Positions 1 to 7,237 of a stretch of 42,827 nucleotides of DNA are shown here, in pieces. The translations under genes were made by a program, and so were the position numbers. Source of the DNA: an uncultured Oscillospiraceae bacterium (lineage in GTDB: Bacteria > Bacillota > Clostridia > Oscillospirales > Acutalibacteraceae); assembly GCA_902492455.1 (NCBI GenBank), contig CABULH010000028.1, positions 1 to 42,827 on the forward strand, written 5' to 3'. The stretch's first letter is position 1. Every line of letters begins with the position of its first letter. The notes below the pieces were generated by a model. The model was not told where the DNA came from. It saw only the letters and a program-made list of their open reading frames with translations, and ran no database searches.

Positions 1-56
1 AGCTATTCTACGGCTGGACCCTTTTTCTTTGTCTTTTCCTCCGGCTTCTGTCCAAA
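1..56. repeat. Left copy of a 56-bp terminal inverted repeat
   Basis: Bases 1-56 are the exact reverse complement of bases 42772-42827; the match breaks at base 57. The left copy begins AGCTATTCTACGGCTGGACC and ends near GGCTTCTGTCCAAA. A repeat exactly at both window ends, in opposite orientation, suggests that the contig was cut where the assembler met one repeated sequence on both sides. That sequence could be two inverted copies of an insertion sequence or the arms of an invertible segment. The type of element cannot be identified from 56 bases. Confidence 0.9.
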
Positions 57-188
57 ATGCAACAGCCCCTTTTTTCTTGGCCTATGGATGACTTTTTTCT
101 GAATTCATGGTATGCTGAAACCAAAGCCCTCGTTTATCTCAGGGATGCAGAGAAGATGGGAGATACCGCAACGCCGGGCGGGCTATAG
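3..188 (+). CDS. Possible 3' end of a gene cut by the window edge
   Basis: One frame stays open from the first bases to a TAG at 186-188, about 61 codons. Its first third is hydrophobic (LFYGWTLFLCLFLRLLSK), like a membrane segment, and the rest is mixed, ending GDTATPGGL. The first 18 codons lie in the terminal inverted repeat, so the reading frame would run out of the repeated element into unique sequence. I do not recognise the product. It may equally be a chance open frame, because no start, RBS or downstream partner can be seen. Confidence 0.2.
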   Translation, partial: LFYGWTLFLCLFLRLLSKMQQPLFSWPMDDFFLNSWYAETKALVYLRDAEKMGDTATPGGL

Positions 189-373
189 CGGCTGGGTGAA
201 GTCTGGAATTTCCTGCCGGATATGATCTGCTGTGTCTGAGCGTAATCCTTCGCTACAGGAATTACCGGTTTTTCTATGCGCCAAAAGCAGGATACTGGAC
301 GGTTTGCTTCTGAAAACAGTTAGCCCACACCTGGGGGAGAAGGGCGCAAAAAGAGAAGATAGGAGGCATAGCC

Positions 374-2419
374 ATGTTCCCTTCCGCCGAATGGCTTCGA
401 TATTGGGAAGCAACCAGAGAACAGCGGAAAGCTTATGCGGATTTCAACGCCTATTTTTCCCAGCCGAAATTGGCCGGCCGGGAGCTGATCGTATTGGATA
501 TCGGTCCCTGTGATCTTCCCACCGGCCGGATACTGGTGCGGGATCCCTTATGCTATCTGCAGCGCCGGGAGGAGATGCCGTATTTTCAGCATGTGCCTGC
601 CGGGCGTTATTCCGCTGAGTTGTGCGTTGTCAAACCTGCCGAGGAAGGGGAATGCGCCCGGTATGCCGCCGCCAGACTGCGATTTTCCGATGCCCCGGCC
701 ATCCGCTTTGATGAAGCGCTGATCGGCGGGGAGAAACTGCGGGATATGAAGGAGGGGGAGTATTTCGGGTTCAATGTGGATGCCGGATTGGCCTGTATCT
801 GCGACGAGGCGGCTCATCAGGCTTTCTGCGATTTCACCCAACGCTGGTACAAATCCCACCCGGATGGCAACCTGTACGATGATTATTTCGCCGCCCTGTT
901 TAAAGAAAACGCACAGCGCAGCCCCGCTTATCAGCGCAGCGGCGGCGACTGGCTCAACTGGCAGATTCCCCGCACCGATTATCATATTCCTCTTTTCCAA
1001 TCCGGCTTCGGAGATGGTGCCTATCCCGTCTACTGGGGATACGACCGGGAGGACGTTATCTGCCAGCTGGTGATTCAGTTTATTGATATTCCGCTGGCCT
1101 ACGGCAAACCCAGCGACGCCTTGTCAATGGATAGCTTCCGCCACGAAAACGGTTTCTCGGAAGGGCGGATATATCTGCCGGAGTGGGACGACCGTTTCGG
1201 AACAGCGAGTCCATACCGGTTGGTTTTATCGCTGGCATCCTGTAAAGACCGGCTGGAGACGCTGACTTCAGCGCAAAAGGCCGGCTATGATTACCTGGTG
1301 GAAAACCAGGGGAAACTGGCGGACCTTATCCTCACGGCTTTGCTGAAGCAGTATCCGGATATACAGGCGGAATACGGATATGAGGAAGACGAAAAAGCCG
1401 ACTATATGCCGGACGCGGCGGATACCGATGCGCTGGCGGGACTGTTGACTCCTTTAGCCATATTTCTGCATCCGGTAGTCAGAGATGATTTGCCCTATAT
1501 AGGAGTGGAATTCGACTGCACGTGGGACGATGAACATGGCTTTGGCGTCATGCTGTACGGGGACAGGGTGGCGGAATTAGGGGGCGCGGATACCGCCATC
1601 CTCACCTGGATCGCCCGCCGGGATCTGGAACAGTGGAAAAAAGGGCCTGAAGCACTGGCGCAGCGGCTTCGATGCTGGCATGAAGCTGGGGAATACGCCA
1701 AGATTACGGATGCTATCCGGCGGCTGCCGCCGGAAGAGCGGCAGCTTTCCCTGGTGATTCAATGGGGGCAGATTTTGGGTGGCGAGCACCGGTACGATGA
1801 AGCGCTGGAGATTTTGGAAGCCGCGGGTGAAGAGGGAAGAACCGACGCCATCTGGAACTACTGCATGGGGCAGATATGGAGCGGGGGTTCTGAAGAGGAT
1901 GAGGATCGGCTGCAGCGGCTGGAAAAAGCCCTCGCATATTATGACAAGGCCGCTGAGCTGCATCCTGACGACGGGGAGATCCAAAAGTCCTGCCGCCGCT
2001 GCCGGGTGGAAATCAGCCGGATGCACAGTGGAGAGGCGGATGCGGCATCCGATTTTGGGATACAGCTTCCCCCTTTTCGCTTCGTATCCGGGCCCGTTGT
2101 CAGCGTCGTTTATTTGGAATCCGGCCGCTATCTGCAGGAGGTATTCGGCACCCGCGCGGATCAGGGCTTTGCGGGCACTGGATTTGACTGGGCTTCGCTG
2201 GCTCGGGTTTTTCTCGACGAGCGGCGGCCCAGCCTGAAACCCAAGATCCATCTGGATCCGGAACCGGAACTGTTTACCGCATGGGCGGAGAAGGAGTCCG
2301 ATCTGCGGGATTTCGCGCTGTCCTTCCAGGCGGCCTGCGAGGATCGGTCATTGATTCTGGACCTCTTTTCCCGGGCAGTGCCGCCGGCTGATGATGGTGA
2401 CGGCTGTATTGCCCCATGA
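374..2419 (+). CDS. Polyimmunity-type protein: DUF4241, DUF6985-like, TPR-like, Imm51-like
   Basis: A 681-residue cytoplasmic protein with no signal peptide. AGGAGG at 361-366 precedes the ATG. The N-terminal ~240 residues look like DUF4241 (PTGRILVRDPL, PAGRYSAEL, FGFNVDAGLACICD, then YWGYDREDVICQLV). Residues ~280-430 resemble DUF6985, with the block TWDDEHGFGVMLYG. Residues ~450-560 contain helical repeats of TPR type (YDEALEILEAAG, ALAYYDKAAELHPDD). The last ~110 residues match the Imm51 pattern (GFAGTGFDWASLARVFLDE, then LDPEPELFTAW). These modules occur in bacterial toxin-immunity proteins, and several in one chain is the polyimmunity layout. No cognate toxin is in the window. Domain names rest on recalled motifs; the immunity role is inferred. 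The call could shift if the middle part proves to be another SUKH-like or DUF module. Confidence 0.7.
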   Translation: MFPSAEWLRYWEATREQRKAYADFNAYFSQPKLAGRELIVLDIGPCDLPTGRILVRDPLCYLQRREEMPYFQHVPAGRYSAELCVVKPAEEGECARYAAARLRFSDAPAIRFDEALIGGEKLRDMKEGEYFGFNVDAGLACICDEAAHQAFCDFTQRWYKSHPDGNLYDDYFAALFKENAQRSPAYQRSGGDWLNWQIPRTDYHIPLFQSGFGDGAYPVYWGYDREDVICQLVIQFIDIPLAYGKPSDALSMDSFRHENGFSEGRIYLPEWDDRFGTASPYRLVLSLASCKDRLETLTSAQKAGYDYLVENQGKLADLILTALLKQYPDIQAEYGYEEDEKADYMPDAADTDALAGLLTPLAIFLHPVVRDDLPYIGVEFDCTWDDEHGFGVMLYGDRVAELGGADTAILTWIARRDLEQWKKGPEALAQRLRCWHEAGEYAKITDAIRRLPPEERQLSLVIQWGQILGGEHRYDEALEILEAAGEEGRTDAIWNYCMGQIWSGGSEEDEDRLQRLEKALAYYDKAAELHPDDGEIQKSCRRCRVEISRMHSGEADAASDFGIQLPPFRFVSGPVVSVVYLESGRYLQEVFGTRADQGFAGTGFDWASLARVFLDERRPSLKPKIHLDPEPELFTAWAEKESDLRDFALSFQAACEDRSLILDLFSRAVPPADDGDGCIAP

Positions 2420-2485
2420 TGCCGGTCCGTGGGCCGGAAGAGACAGGATAAGATACTGAGACGCTTTGGTGTGAAAAACAAATCC

Positions 2486-2532
2486 AAAGGGGGCGGCTGC
2501 AAAAGGTAACATTTTGCAGCCGCCCCCTTTTT
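2486..2532. terminator. Bidirectional terminator between the immunity-type gene and spo0A
   Basis: A perfect 19-bp stem, AAAGGGGGCGGCTGCAAAA (2486-2504) against 2512-2530, with a 7-base loop. It has A/T runs on both sides, so it can end transcripts from the upstream plus gene and from minus-strand spo0A. Confidence 0.9.
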
Positions 2533-2544
2533 AGCTCGGCGGAA

Positions 2545-3318
2545 TCAGCCGATTTTCAGCCGCAGCCGGAATTTGTCGCTGATCATGGCGATAAACTCGG
2601 AGTTGGTGGGCTTGCCGCGGCCGTTATGGATGGTGTAACCGAAATAAGCGTTCAGAACCTCCACATCGCCCCGATCCCAGGCGGATTCAATGGCATGGCG
2701 CATGGCGCGCTCCACCCGGGAGGAGGTGGAACCGTGCTTGCGGGCCACCGCCGGATACAAGCGTTTGGTGATGGCCTGAACCAAGCTTTCATCTTCGATA
2801 GCCATCAGGATGGCGGTACGCAGGAAATTGTAACCGTTCAGGCTAGCCGGAATACCGATCTGCCGGAAGATCTCCGTCACCTGCATGGCCAGGCTGCCGT
2901 CCTCATTGGAAGAGGGCCGTCCGATGGCATAAAGGGGATGACGCCGCTCACCGGCGATGGTCTGGATTCGTTCTGCCATTTGATGGGCGTCAAAGGGTTT
3001 CAGAAAATAGTAGGAGGCACCGGCCTGCATAGCGTTCTGCTCGATAACCGGATTGTCCGTGTTGGACATCACCAGAAAACTGGGCTGAGGAATGCTCAGC
3101 TTTTTAGTCTGACCGATCACGCCTACGGCATCCAACCCCGCCAGAAAGAAATCCAGTACCACAGCGTCCGGCTTCTCCGCCTCGATGCGCTCCAGCAGCT
3201 TTCGGCCATCCTTTTCCACCTGGATCACATCCATCTCGTGAGAGCGCAGCGCCGCCGCGCAGGGTACGCCGAAGAAATCGCTGGTGTCCGCCAGAAGTAC
3301 TTTGATTGTCTTGTTCAT
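2545..3318 (-). CDS. spo0A: Sporulation master regulator Spo0A
   Basis: Response regulator that, when phosphorylated, binds 0A boxes and starts sporulation. The 257-residue length fits the family. The receiver domain (1-~125) keeps phospho-acceptor Asp56 (AVVLDFFL), Ser85 and Lys107 (YYFLKPFD). The C-terminal domain is typical Spo0A_C: IGIPASLNGYNFLRTAI, then AYFGYTIHNGRGKPTNSEFI in the DNA-contacting region. The start is the ATG at 3318, preceded by GGAGG, and gives the usual MNKTIKVLLAD beginning; a longer frame to 3360 lacks an RBS. The acidic pocket reads LLADTSDFF instead of the usual paired Asp (VADDN in B. subtilis), so one pocket Asp is replaced by Thr. The usual neighbour spoIVB is absent; instead 600 bp of non-coding DNA lies upstream. 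Confidence 0.97.
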   Translation of the reverse strand: MNKTIKVLLADTSDFFGVPCAAALRSHEMDVIQVEKDGRKLLERIEAEKPDAVVLDFFLAGLDAVGVIGQTKKLSIPQPSFLVMSNTDNPVIEQNAMQAGASYYFLKPFDAHQMAERIQTIAGERRHPLYAIGRPSSNEDGSLAMQVTEIFRQIGIPASLNGYNFLRTAILMAIEDESLVQAITKRLYPAVARKHGSTSSRVERAMRHAIESAWDRGDVEVLNAYFGYTIHNGRGKPTNSEFIAMISDKFRLRLKIG

Positions 3319-3362
3319 GTTCAGTCCTCCAAATTGTAGGATATTTGTCACAACAGGCACTA

Positions 3363-3391
3363 GAGTAACATATCACTGCCTAATTTGTCAA
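3363..3391 (-). promoter_or_regulatory. Candidate spo0A promoter
   Basis: On the minus strand a perfect TTGACA (3391-3386) is followed after 17 bases by TTACTC (3368-3363), a weak -10. It lies about 45 bases from the spo0A start. A sigma-H promoter may also exist here, but I could not place one convincingly. Confidence 0.35.
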
Positions 3392-3461
3392 TATATGGAA
3401 ATTGATTTTTTAAGAGAATTTCTTCTTTTTTACCTCAAATGATAACATAAAACAATTATAT

Positions 3462-3468
3462 TGTCGAA
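3462..3468 (+). promoter_or_regulatory. Candidate 0A box upstream of spo0A
   Basis: TGTCGAA matches the Spo0A-binding heptamer. It stands about 145 bases before the spo0A start codon, in an AT-rich control region. Autoregulation of spo0A by Spo0A-P is known in B. subtilis, so the location makes sense. A 7-base match alone is weak evidence. Confidence 0.45.
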
Positions 3469-3474
3469 TTGAGT

Positions 3475-3871
3475 TGTATTATGATGTCGTTTTTGTGCAT
3501 ATTTTGCTTCTTTATTTTTGGTACAGAGTGAAATGGAATAAAATGGGATTTCCAAATGGAAAAGTTGGGTTTCATCAGTGGCGGACAAGAAAGATAATTC
3601 AGGGGATCGTATCGTTTGCGAACGGGTATTGGGTTTCCAGAGCATTTGAGCCCGGAAAATCAGTGGAAAGCAAGGGCCTTTGCGGGCATCTCGCATGGAT
3701 TGCGGCCTTGTTCCCCGACCGAGACAGAGTACAAAGGATTTGAACAATATTTGTTAAAGACCTGCTTAAATCCGCTTCACGGCGGGTTTCACTTGTTCAG
3801 CAGACATTAAATAGAATAAAATGTCGTTTTTCTCCTTGCCGTTCTCCAGAAAAGAGAAAAACGGCGTTTTT
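3475..3871 (+). other. Non-coding stretch with structured segments and a plus-strand terminator
   Basis: About 600 bases between spo0A and the next gene hold no credible CDS. The short frames lack RBSs and family features. Hairpins are frequent: CGTTTGCGAACG near 3615, AAATCCGC/GCGGGTTT near 3768-3789, and CGTTTTTCTC (3825-3834) pairing with 3854-3863, followed by TTTTTT at 3866-3871. The last looks like a terminator in the plus direction, though no plus-strand gene precedes it, which raises the possibility of an unannotated RNA. I considered 6S RNA and could not confirm it. Confidence 0.3.
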
Positions 3872-3888
3872 TCGCATTTACACACAAG

Positions 3889-3924
3889 AAGGCCGAAAGC
3901 GTTCTGTTTTTCGCTTTCGGCCTT
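3889..3924. terminator. Terminator downstream of the carboxypeptidase homologue
   Basis: A perfect 13-bp stem, AAGGCCGAAAGCG (3889-3901) against 3912-3924, with a 10-base loop, 12 bases past the minus-strand stop at 3937. The T-run on the minus side is short, so termination strength is uncertain. Confidence 0.7.
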
Positions 3925-3936
3925 ACAAATATGTCT

Positions 3937-5316
3937 TTACTTGTATTTCTTTACCCGCTTCATTTTACGGCGCTTGCGACGGCGATTATGGACCACATTG
4001 AGAATAATATAACCGATCAGCAGAACGGTGAGCACCGCCAGTCCCCCGATGAACCAGGGAGAGGTAAGAAAGCTGCGGACATTCTCCCAAAGCACCAACA
4101 CCTCGCTGGCCTCCACCTGTTCGGCGGCCACCAGCTCCACCTCGCCGATCTTTTCATCCACATTGATGAACAGTTCCACCTTGCCGTAGACCGTGCCCTT
4201 TTCCACCGGCGCATCCACCGTGTCTTTGTATTTTGTCACCTCTTTGCGGATGGCGGAGGGGGAGAGATTGACCGAGACAATGGTGGAAAAATCCTCCTTG
4301 GGCACCAAAGAAACCTTATCTGTATCCCAGGCCAGATTAACCTTTAAGCTGTCCACCGGTTCATTCTTGTTGAGGATGGTGCTGTATTCAAAATTATTGA
4401 AGGCCCAGCGATACAGGGTTTTGGTATCATCGATATAGGGATAAATCGCCTTTCCCTGGTCATCTTTCAGAGGGGAATCCAGAATAACCACCATGTATTC
4501 ATAACCGCTGTCTGATGCCACCGAGACGATATTCCGTCCTGTATCGCTGACTCCAGTCCGGCCGAATACCATGGGCTTGTAGTAGGAATCCCCCGAATTG
4601 GACCGCATCATGCCGTTGCTGTTGGGGAAGGTGACTTCCCCGCGCTTGTTCAGCGGTTTGGCGGTGTAGGAGGTTTGTTTGGCAATGGATAGGAACTTGG
4701 GATTATCCATGGCATACCGGGTGATTTTATACATATCCCGGGCGGAGACATACTGGTTGGGATCATCCAGCCCCATGACATTGACAAAGTGGGTGTTTTC
4801 ACAGCCCAGCTCCTCAGCCTTTTGATTCATCCGCTCCACAAACGCCGTCTGGCTGCCGGCAAGGGCATCGGCCATCGTTACCGCCGCGTCCGCCGCGGTC
4901 TGGATCATGGTCATGTTAATCAAATCCCGGATGGTCCATTCTTCTCCCAGCTCCATCCCGGCGGTGATCAGGCCGGTGCCGCCCACAAAGGTGTAAAACA
5001 AATCGCTGGTGTAGGTGCCGGTCTCCTTGTCGATATCCAGTTTCTTCTCATCCGCGATTTCCAGGGCCACCACAGTGGTCATCACCCGCAGAAGAGCGGA
5101 GGGGGCGATCCGGACGTCGGCCTCCCGTTCGAAGAGGATCACATCCTCCGACTGATTGCTGCCCAAGCTGGCCACCAGGATCCCCTTGCCGGATACGGTG
5201 GTATTTTCAGGCAGATCATACAGCGCTGCCGCCGAAAGGCCGGGCAGCAGCAGGACAGCGGCCATCAGAAGGCCCAGTCCACGGGTAAAAACGGCGGAAA
5301 TTCGATTTTTCTTCAT
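3937..5316 (-). CDS. D-alanyl-D-alanine carboxypeptidase (S11) homologue with lost catalytic motifs
   Basis: The fold and length (459 residues) are those of DacF/PBP5-type peptidoglycan carboxypeptidases: signal peptide 1-~31, peptidase S11 domain, PBP5_C-like domain, one membrane helix (WFIGGLAVLTVLLIGYIIL) and a basic tail. Family signposts are intact (MNQKAEELGCENTHFVN, DPNQYVSARDM). All three active-site motifs are altered, however. SxxK, normally PASLTKIMT, reads PSALLRVMT, so Ser becomes Ala and Lys becomes Arg. SxN reads TAA in IQTAADAA. KTG reads RTG in FGRTGVSD. The protein should therefore not hydrolyse or bind beta-lactams covalently and may be structural or regulatory. Start: ATG at 5316, seven bases after GGGGA; the ATG at 5322 abuts the RBS. 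It lies upstream of spo0A, in the same direction. Confidence 0.9.
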   Translation of the reverse strand: MKKNRISAVFTRGLGLLMAAVLLLPGLSAAALYDLPENTTVSGKGILVASLGSNQSEDVILFEREADVRIAPSALLRVMTTVVALEIADEKKLDIDKETGTYTSDLFYTFVGGTGLITAGMELGEEWTIRDLINMTMIQTAADAAVTMADALAGSQTAFVERMNQKAEELGCENTHFVNVMGLDDPNQYVSARDMYKITRYAMDNPKFLSIAKQTSYTAKPLNKRGEVTFPNSNGMMRSNSGDSYYKPMVFGRTGVSDTGRNIVSVASDSGYEYMVVILDSPLKDDQGKAIYPYIDDTKTLYRWAFNNFEYSTILNKNEPVDSLKVNLAWDTDKVSLVPKEDFSTIVSVNLSPSAIRKEVTKYKDTVDAPVEKGTVYGKVELFINVDEKIGEVELVAAEQVEASEVLVLWENVRSFLTSPWFIGGLAVLTVLLIGYIILNVVHNRRRKRRKMKRVKKYK

Positions 5317-5430
5317 AGACATTCCCCAATGTTCTGTTATAATAAATCTATAGCTTATCCCTCTTGGGTTTCGGCTGCTTGCCGCGATAGATATTAATGG
5401 GCGGCAGCGATTCCTTTTCCCGGACGGCGG

Positions 5431-5801
5431 GCGTTTGTTTTACGGCAAACGTGAAGACACAGTCGGTGTACGGTTATGCTGCCACCGGAAGAATGCCAGT
5501 GCGGCAAAGCCGCAGGAGGCTGTTCAAGCCGACCGGCATTCTTCAAAGAGAAAATCTTTGATTTTCACCAGTATACCAGGATGACGCTGCCACCGGAAGA
5601 ATGCCAATGCGGCAAAGCCGCAGGAGGCTGTTCAAGCCGACCGGCATTCTTCAAAGAGAAAATCTTTGATTTTCTCCATTATACCAGGATAACGCTCCCA
5701 CCGGAAGAATGCCAGTGCGGTGAAGCCGCAGGAGGCTGTCCAAGCCGACCGGCATTCTTCAAAGAGAAAATCTTTGATTTTCTCCATTATACCATAAATT
5801 C
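5431..5801. repeat. Intergenic hairpin element, one head and three tandem 108-bp bodies
   Basis: A head with the hairpin GCGTTTG...CAAACG (5431-) is followed 47 bases later by three bodies starting at 5478, 5586 and 5694, each 108 bases apart and nearly identical. Each body contains nested inverted repeats: GAAGAATGCC with GGCATTCTTC, TGCGGC-AAA-GCCGCA inside it, and GAGAAAATC with GATTTTCTC. The same head-body unit occurs once at 36914-37061 with the same 47-base head-to-body spacing. Because 108 is a multiple of three, one frame (5476-5814) stays open through all copies. I treat this as a consequence of repetition and not as a gene, since the distant copy is not in such an ORF. Confidence 0.9.
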
Positions 5802-5813
5802 TCCATTTTCCTA

Positions 5814-5829
5814 GTAACAATATTGTCAC
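5814..5829. promoter_or_regulatory. Palindromic operator-like site
   Basis: GTAACAATATTGTCAC is a 16-bp palindrome with one mismatched pair, about 70 bases upstream of the phosphoesterase start. The AT-centred ACAATATTGT core is operator-like, but no regulator can be assigned. Confidence 0.3.
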
Positions 5830-5899
5830 CTGCCCCGGTAAATATCCGCAGCCGCTGCCAGCTGCTTTTATTTCACCTTTTCGGAAGCGAGGTTTTTTC

Positions 5900-6586
5900 A
5901 TGATTTACATTACCGGTGATCTTCACGGCGATATCTCCCGCTTTTCCGCACCCGCCATGCGCCGCCTGCGCAAAGGAGATACGTTGATTGTCTGCGGCGA
6001 TTTCGGCTTCGTATGGGATGGCAGCGCCAAGGAACAGAAGCTGCTGAAAAAGATCGGCGCCAAGCCTTACACGGTGCTGTTTCTGGACGGCTGTCACGAA
6101 AATTTCCAGCTGCTCCAAGAATATCCCGTCACCGAATGGAACGGCGGCAGGGCGCAGGTGCTCAGCGGCAATCTCATCCACCTGATGCGGGGGCAGATCT
6201 ACGCCTTGGAAGGCTACCGCTTCTTCGTCTTCGGCGGCGGAGAGAGCCAGGAACACGATTTTCGGGATCTCTCCAAAACCTGGTGGGAAGAGGAGATGCC
6301 CTCTGCTGAAGAGATGACTCTTGGGCTGGACAATCTGGCGGCGGTCGGCAATCGGGTGGATTTTATTCTCACCCATGAGCCGTCCGCCCGAGCCAGAGGC
6401 TATCTGGCAGGCAAAGGCGACAGACTGGACGGCGTGAATATTTTTCTTAATCGGGTGGAAGAAATCGTTGCCTATAAACGGTGGTATTTCGGCAGCCTGC
6501 ACATGGACAAAACGATGAGCAAACAGCATGTGGCGGTGTTTCAATCGGTGGTGCCGGTGGCGGAATCCCACGCCAGGAAGAAATAG
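5900..6586 (+). CDS. Calcineurin-like metallophosphoesterase
   Basis: A 228-residue soluble phosphoesterase. The metal-binding blocks come in the usual order: GDLHGD (residues ~6-11), CGDFGFVWD (~32-40), DGCHEN in place of the common GNHE/D, LTHEP (~153), and SLHMD near residue 200 in place of GHxH. Its substrate cannot be told from sequence. The N-terminal GDLHGD followed by a short protein resembles small bacterial Ser/Thr-phosphatase-like or Ap4A-hydrolase-like members. The RBS is weak (GCGAGG). The gene stands alone downstream of the tandem repeat and 107 bases before the dCMP deaminase, so co-transcription is possible. Confidence 0.85.
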   Translation: MIYITGDLHGDISRFSAPAMRRLRKGDTLIVCGDFGFVWDGSAKEQKLLKKIGAKPYTVLFLDGCHENFQLLQEYPVTEWNGGRAQVLSGNLIHLMRGQIYALEGYRFFVFGGGESQEHDFRDLSKTWWEEEMPSAEEMTLGLDNLAAVGNRVDFILTHEPSARARGYLAGKGDRLDGVNIFLNRVEEIVAYKRWYFGSLHMDKTMSKQHVAVFQSVVPVAESHARKK

Positions 6587-6693
6587 CCTGCCGAAAACCG
6601 CCCCGGAATCTGGTGGGTTTTGCCGAATTGCGCATCCAAGGGAAAAGGAGTATGATAAGAGCAGGAATAATACCAAACAGGGAGGCTTGCCGC

Positions 6694-7182
6694 ATGGAAA
6701 GACGGGACAAGGAAAACTACTACCTGGATATCGCCCAGGCTGTGGCCGGGCGGGGGACTTGTCTGCGCCGTAACTTCGGCGCTATTATTGTCAAGAACGA
6801 TCAGATCATGTCCACCGGCTATTCCGGCGCGCCCCGGGGGCGGCACAACTGCAGCGATCTCGGCTACTGCCTGCGGGAAAAGATGAATATTCCCCGCGGG
6901 GAGCGATATGAGCTTTGCCGGTCGGTCCACGCCGAAGCCAACGCCATTATCAACGCTTCCCGCAGCGAAATGATCGGCGCCACCCTGTATCTGGTGGGAA
7001 TTGAAGCCGCAGACGGCCGGCTGGTGCCCGACGCCAACGCCTGCTCCATGTGCAAACGTCTGATCATCAACGCCGGTATTTCCCGAGTGGTAATCCGCAA
7101 CTCTCCCAATAATTTCACCGCCCTGTATGTACAGGATTGGATTGAAAACGACGGTTCCCTTCACGGGGAAGCCGGCTATTGA
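6694..7182 (+). CDS. dCMP deaminase family protein
   Basis: A 162-residue zinc-dependent deaminase of the ComEB/dCMP deaminase type, which converts dCMP to dUMP for thymidylate supply. Zinc and proton-shuttle residues are visible: His79-Ala-Glu81 in SVHAEANAI and Cys117/Cys120 in NACSMCKRL. The usual PCxxC Pro is Ala here. FGAIIVKNDQIMSTGYSGAPRG is the typical substrate-side segment (given here in its two halves: FGAIIVKNDQ and IMSTGYSGAPRG). The ATG at 6694 has GGGAGG ten bases upstream; the frame extends further back to 6481 but without an RBS and overlapping the phosphoesterase. A terminator follows. Confidence 0.93.
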   Translation: MERRDKENYYLDIAQAVAGRGTCLRRNFGAIIVKNDQIMSTGYSGAPRGRHNCSDLGYCLREKMNIPRGERYELCRSVHAEANAIINASRSEMIGATLYLVGIEAADGRLVPDANACSMCKRLIINAGISRVVIRNSPNNFTALYVQDWIENDGSLHGEAGY

Positions 7183-7197
7183 ACGTCTGCAGATGCG

Positions 7198-7237
7198 GTC
7201 CCCGCCGGCGGCTTGCGCCAGCGGGGACTCTTTGTTT
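7198..7237 (+). terminator. Terminator after dCMP deaminase
   Basis: GTCCCCGC (7198-7205) pairs perfectly with GCGGGGAC (7221-7228), followed by TCTTTGTTT. The tail overlaps the stop codon of the convergent minus-strand gene. Confidence 0.75.

Noticed and set aside
3475..3820. 6S RNA
   Set aside because: Hairpins exist, but I could not fit the long closing stem and central bubble.
5431..5801. CRISPR array
   Set aside because: The repeats are contiguous 108-bp units with no unique spacers, and no cas genes are present.
5476..5814. Open frame through the three 108-bp repeats as a repeat-protein gene
   Set aside because: The repeat also exists in another frame context at 36961 and has the look of nested DNA hairpins; no RBS precedes the frame. 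Kept as a finding to test, not as a CDS.
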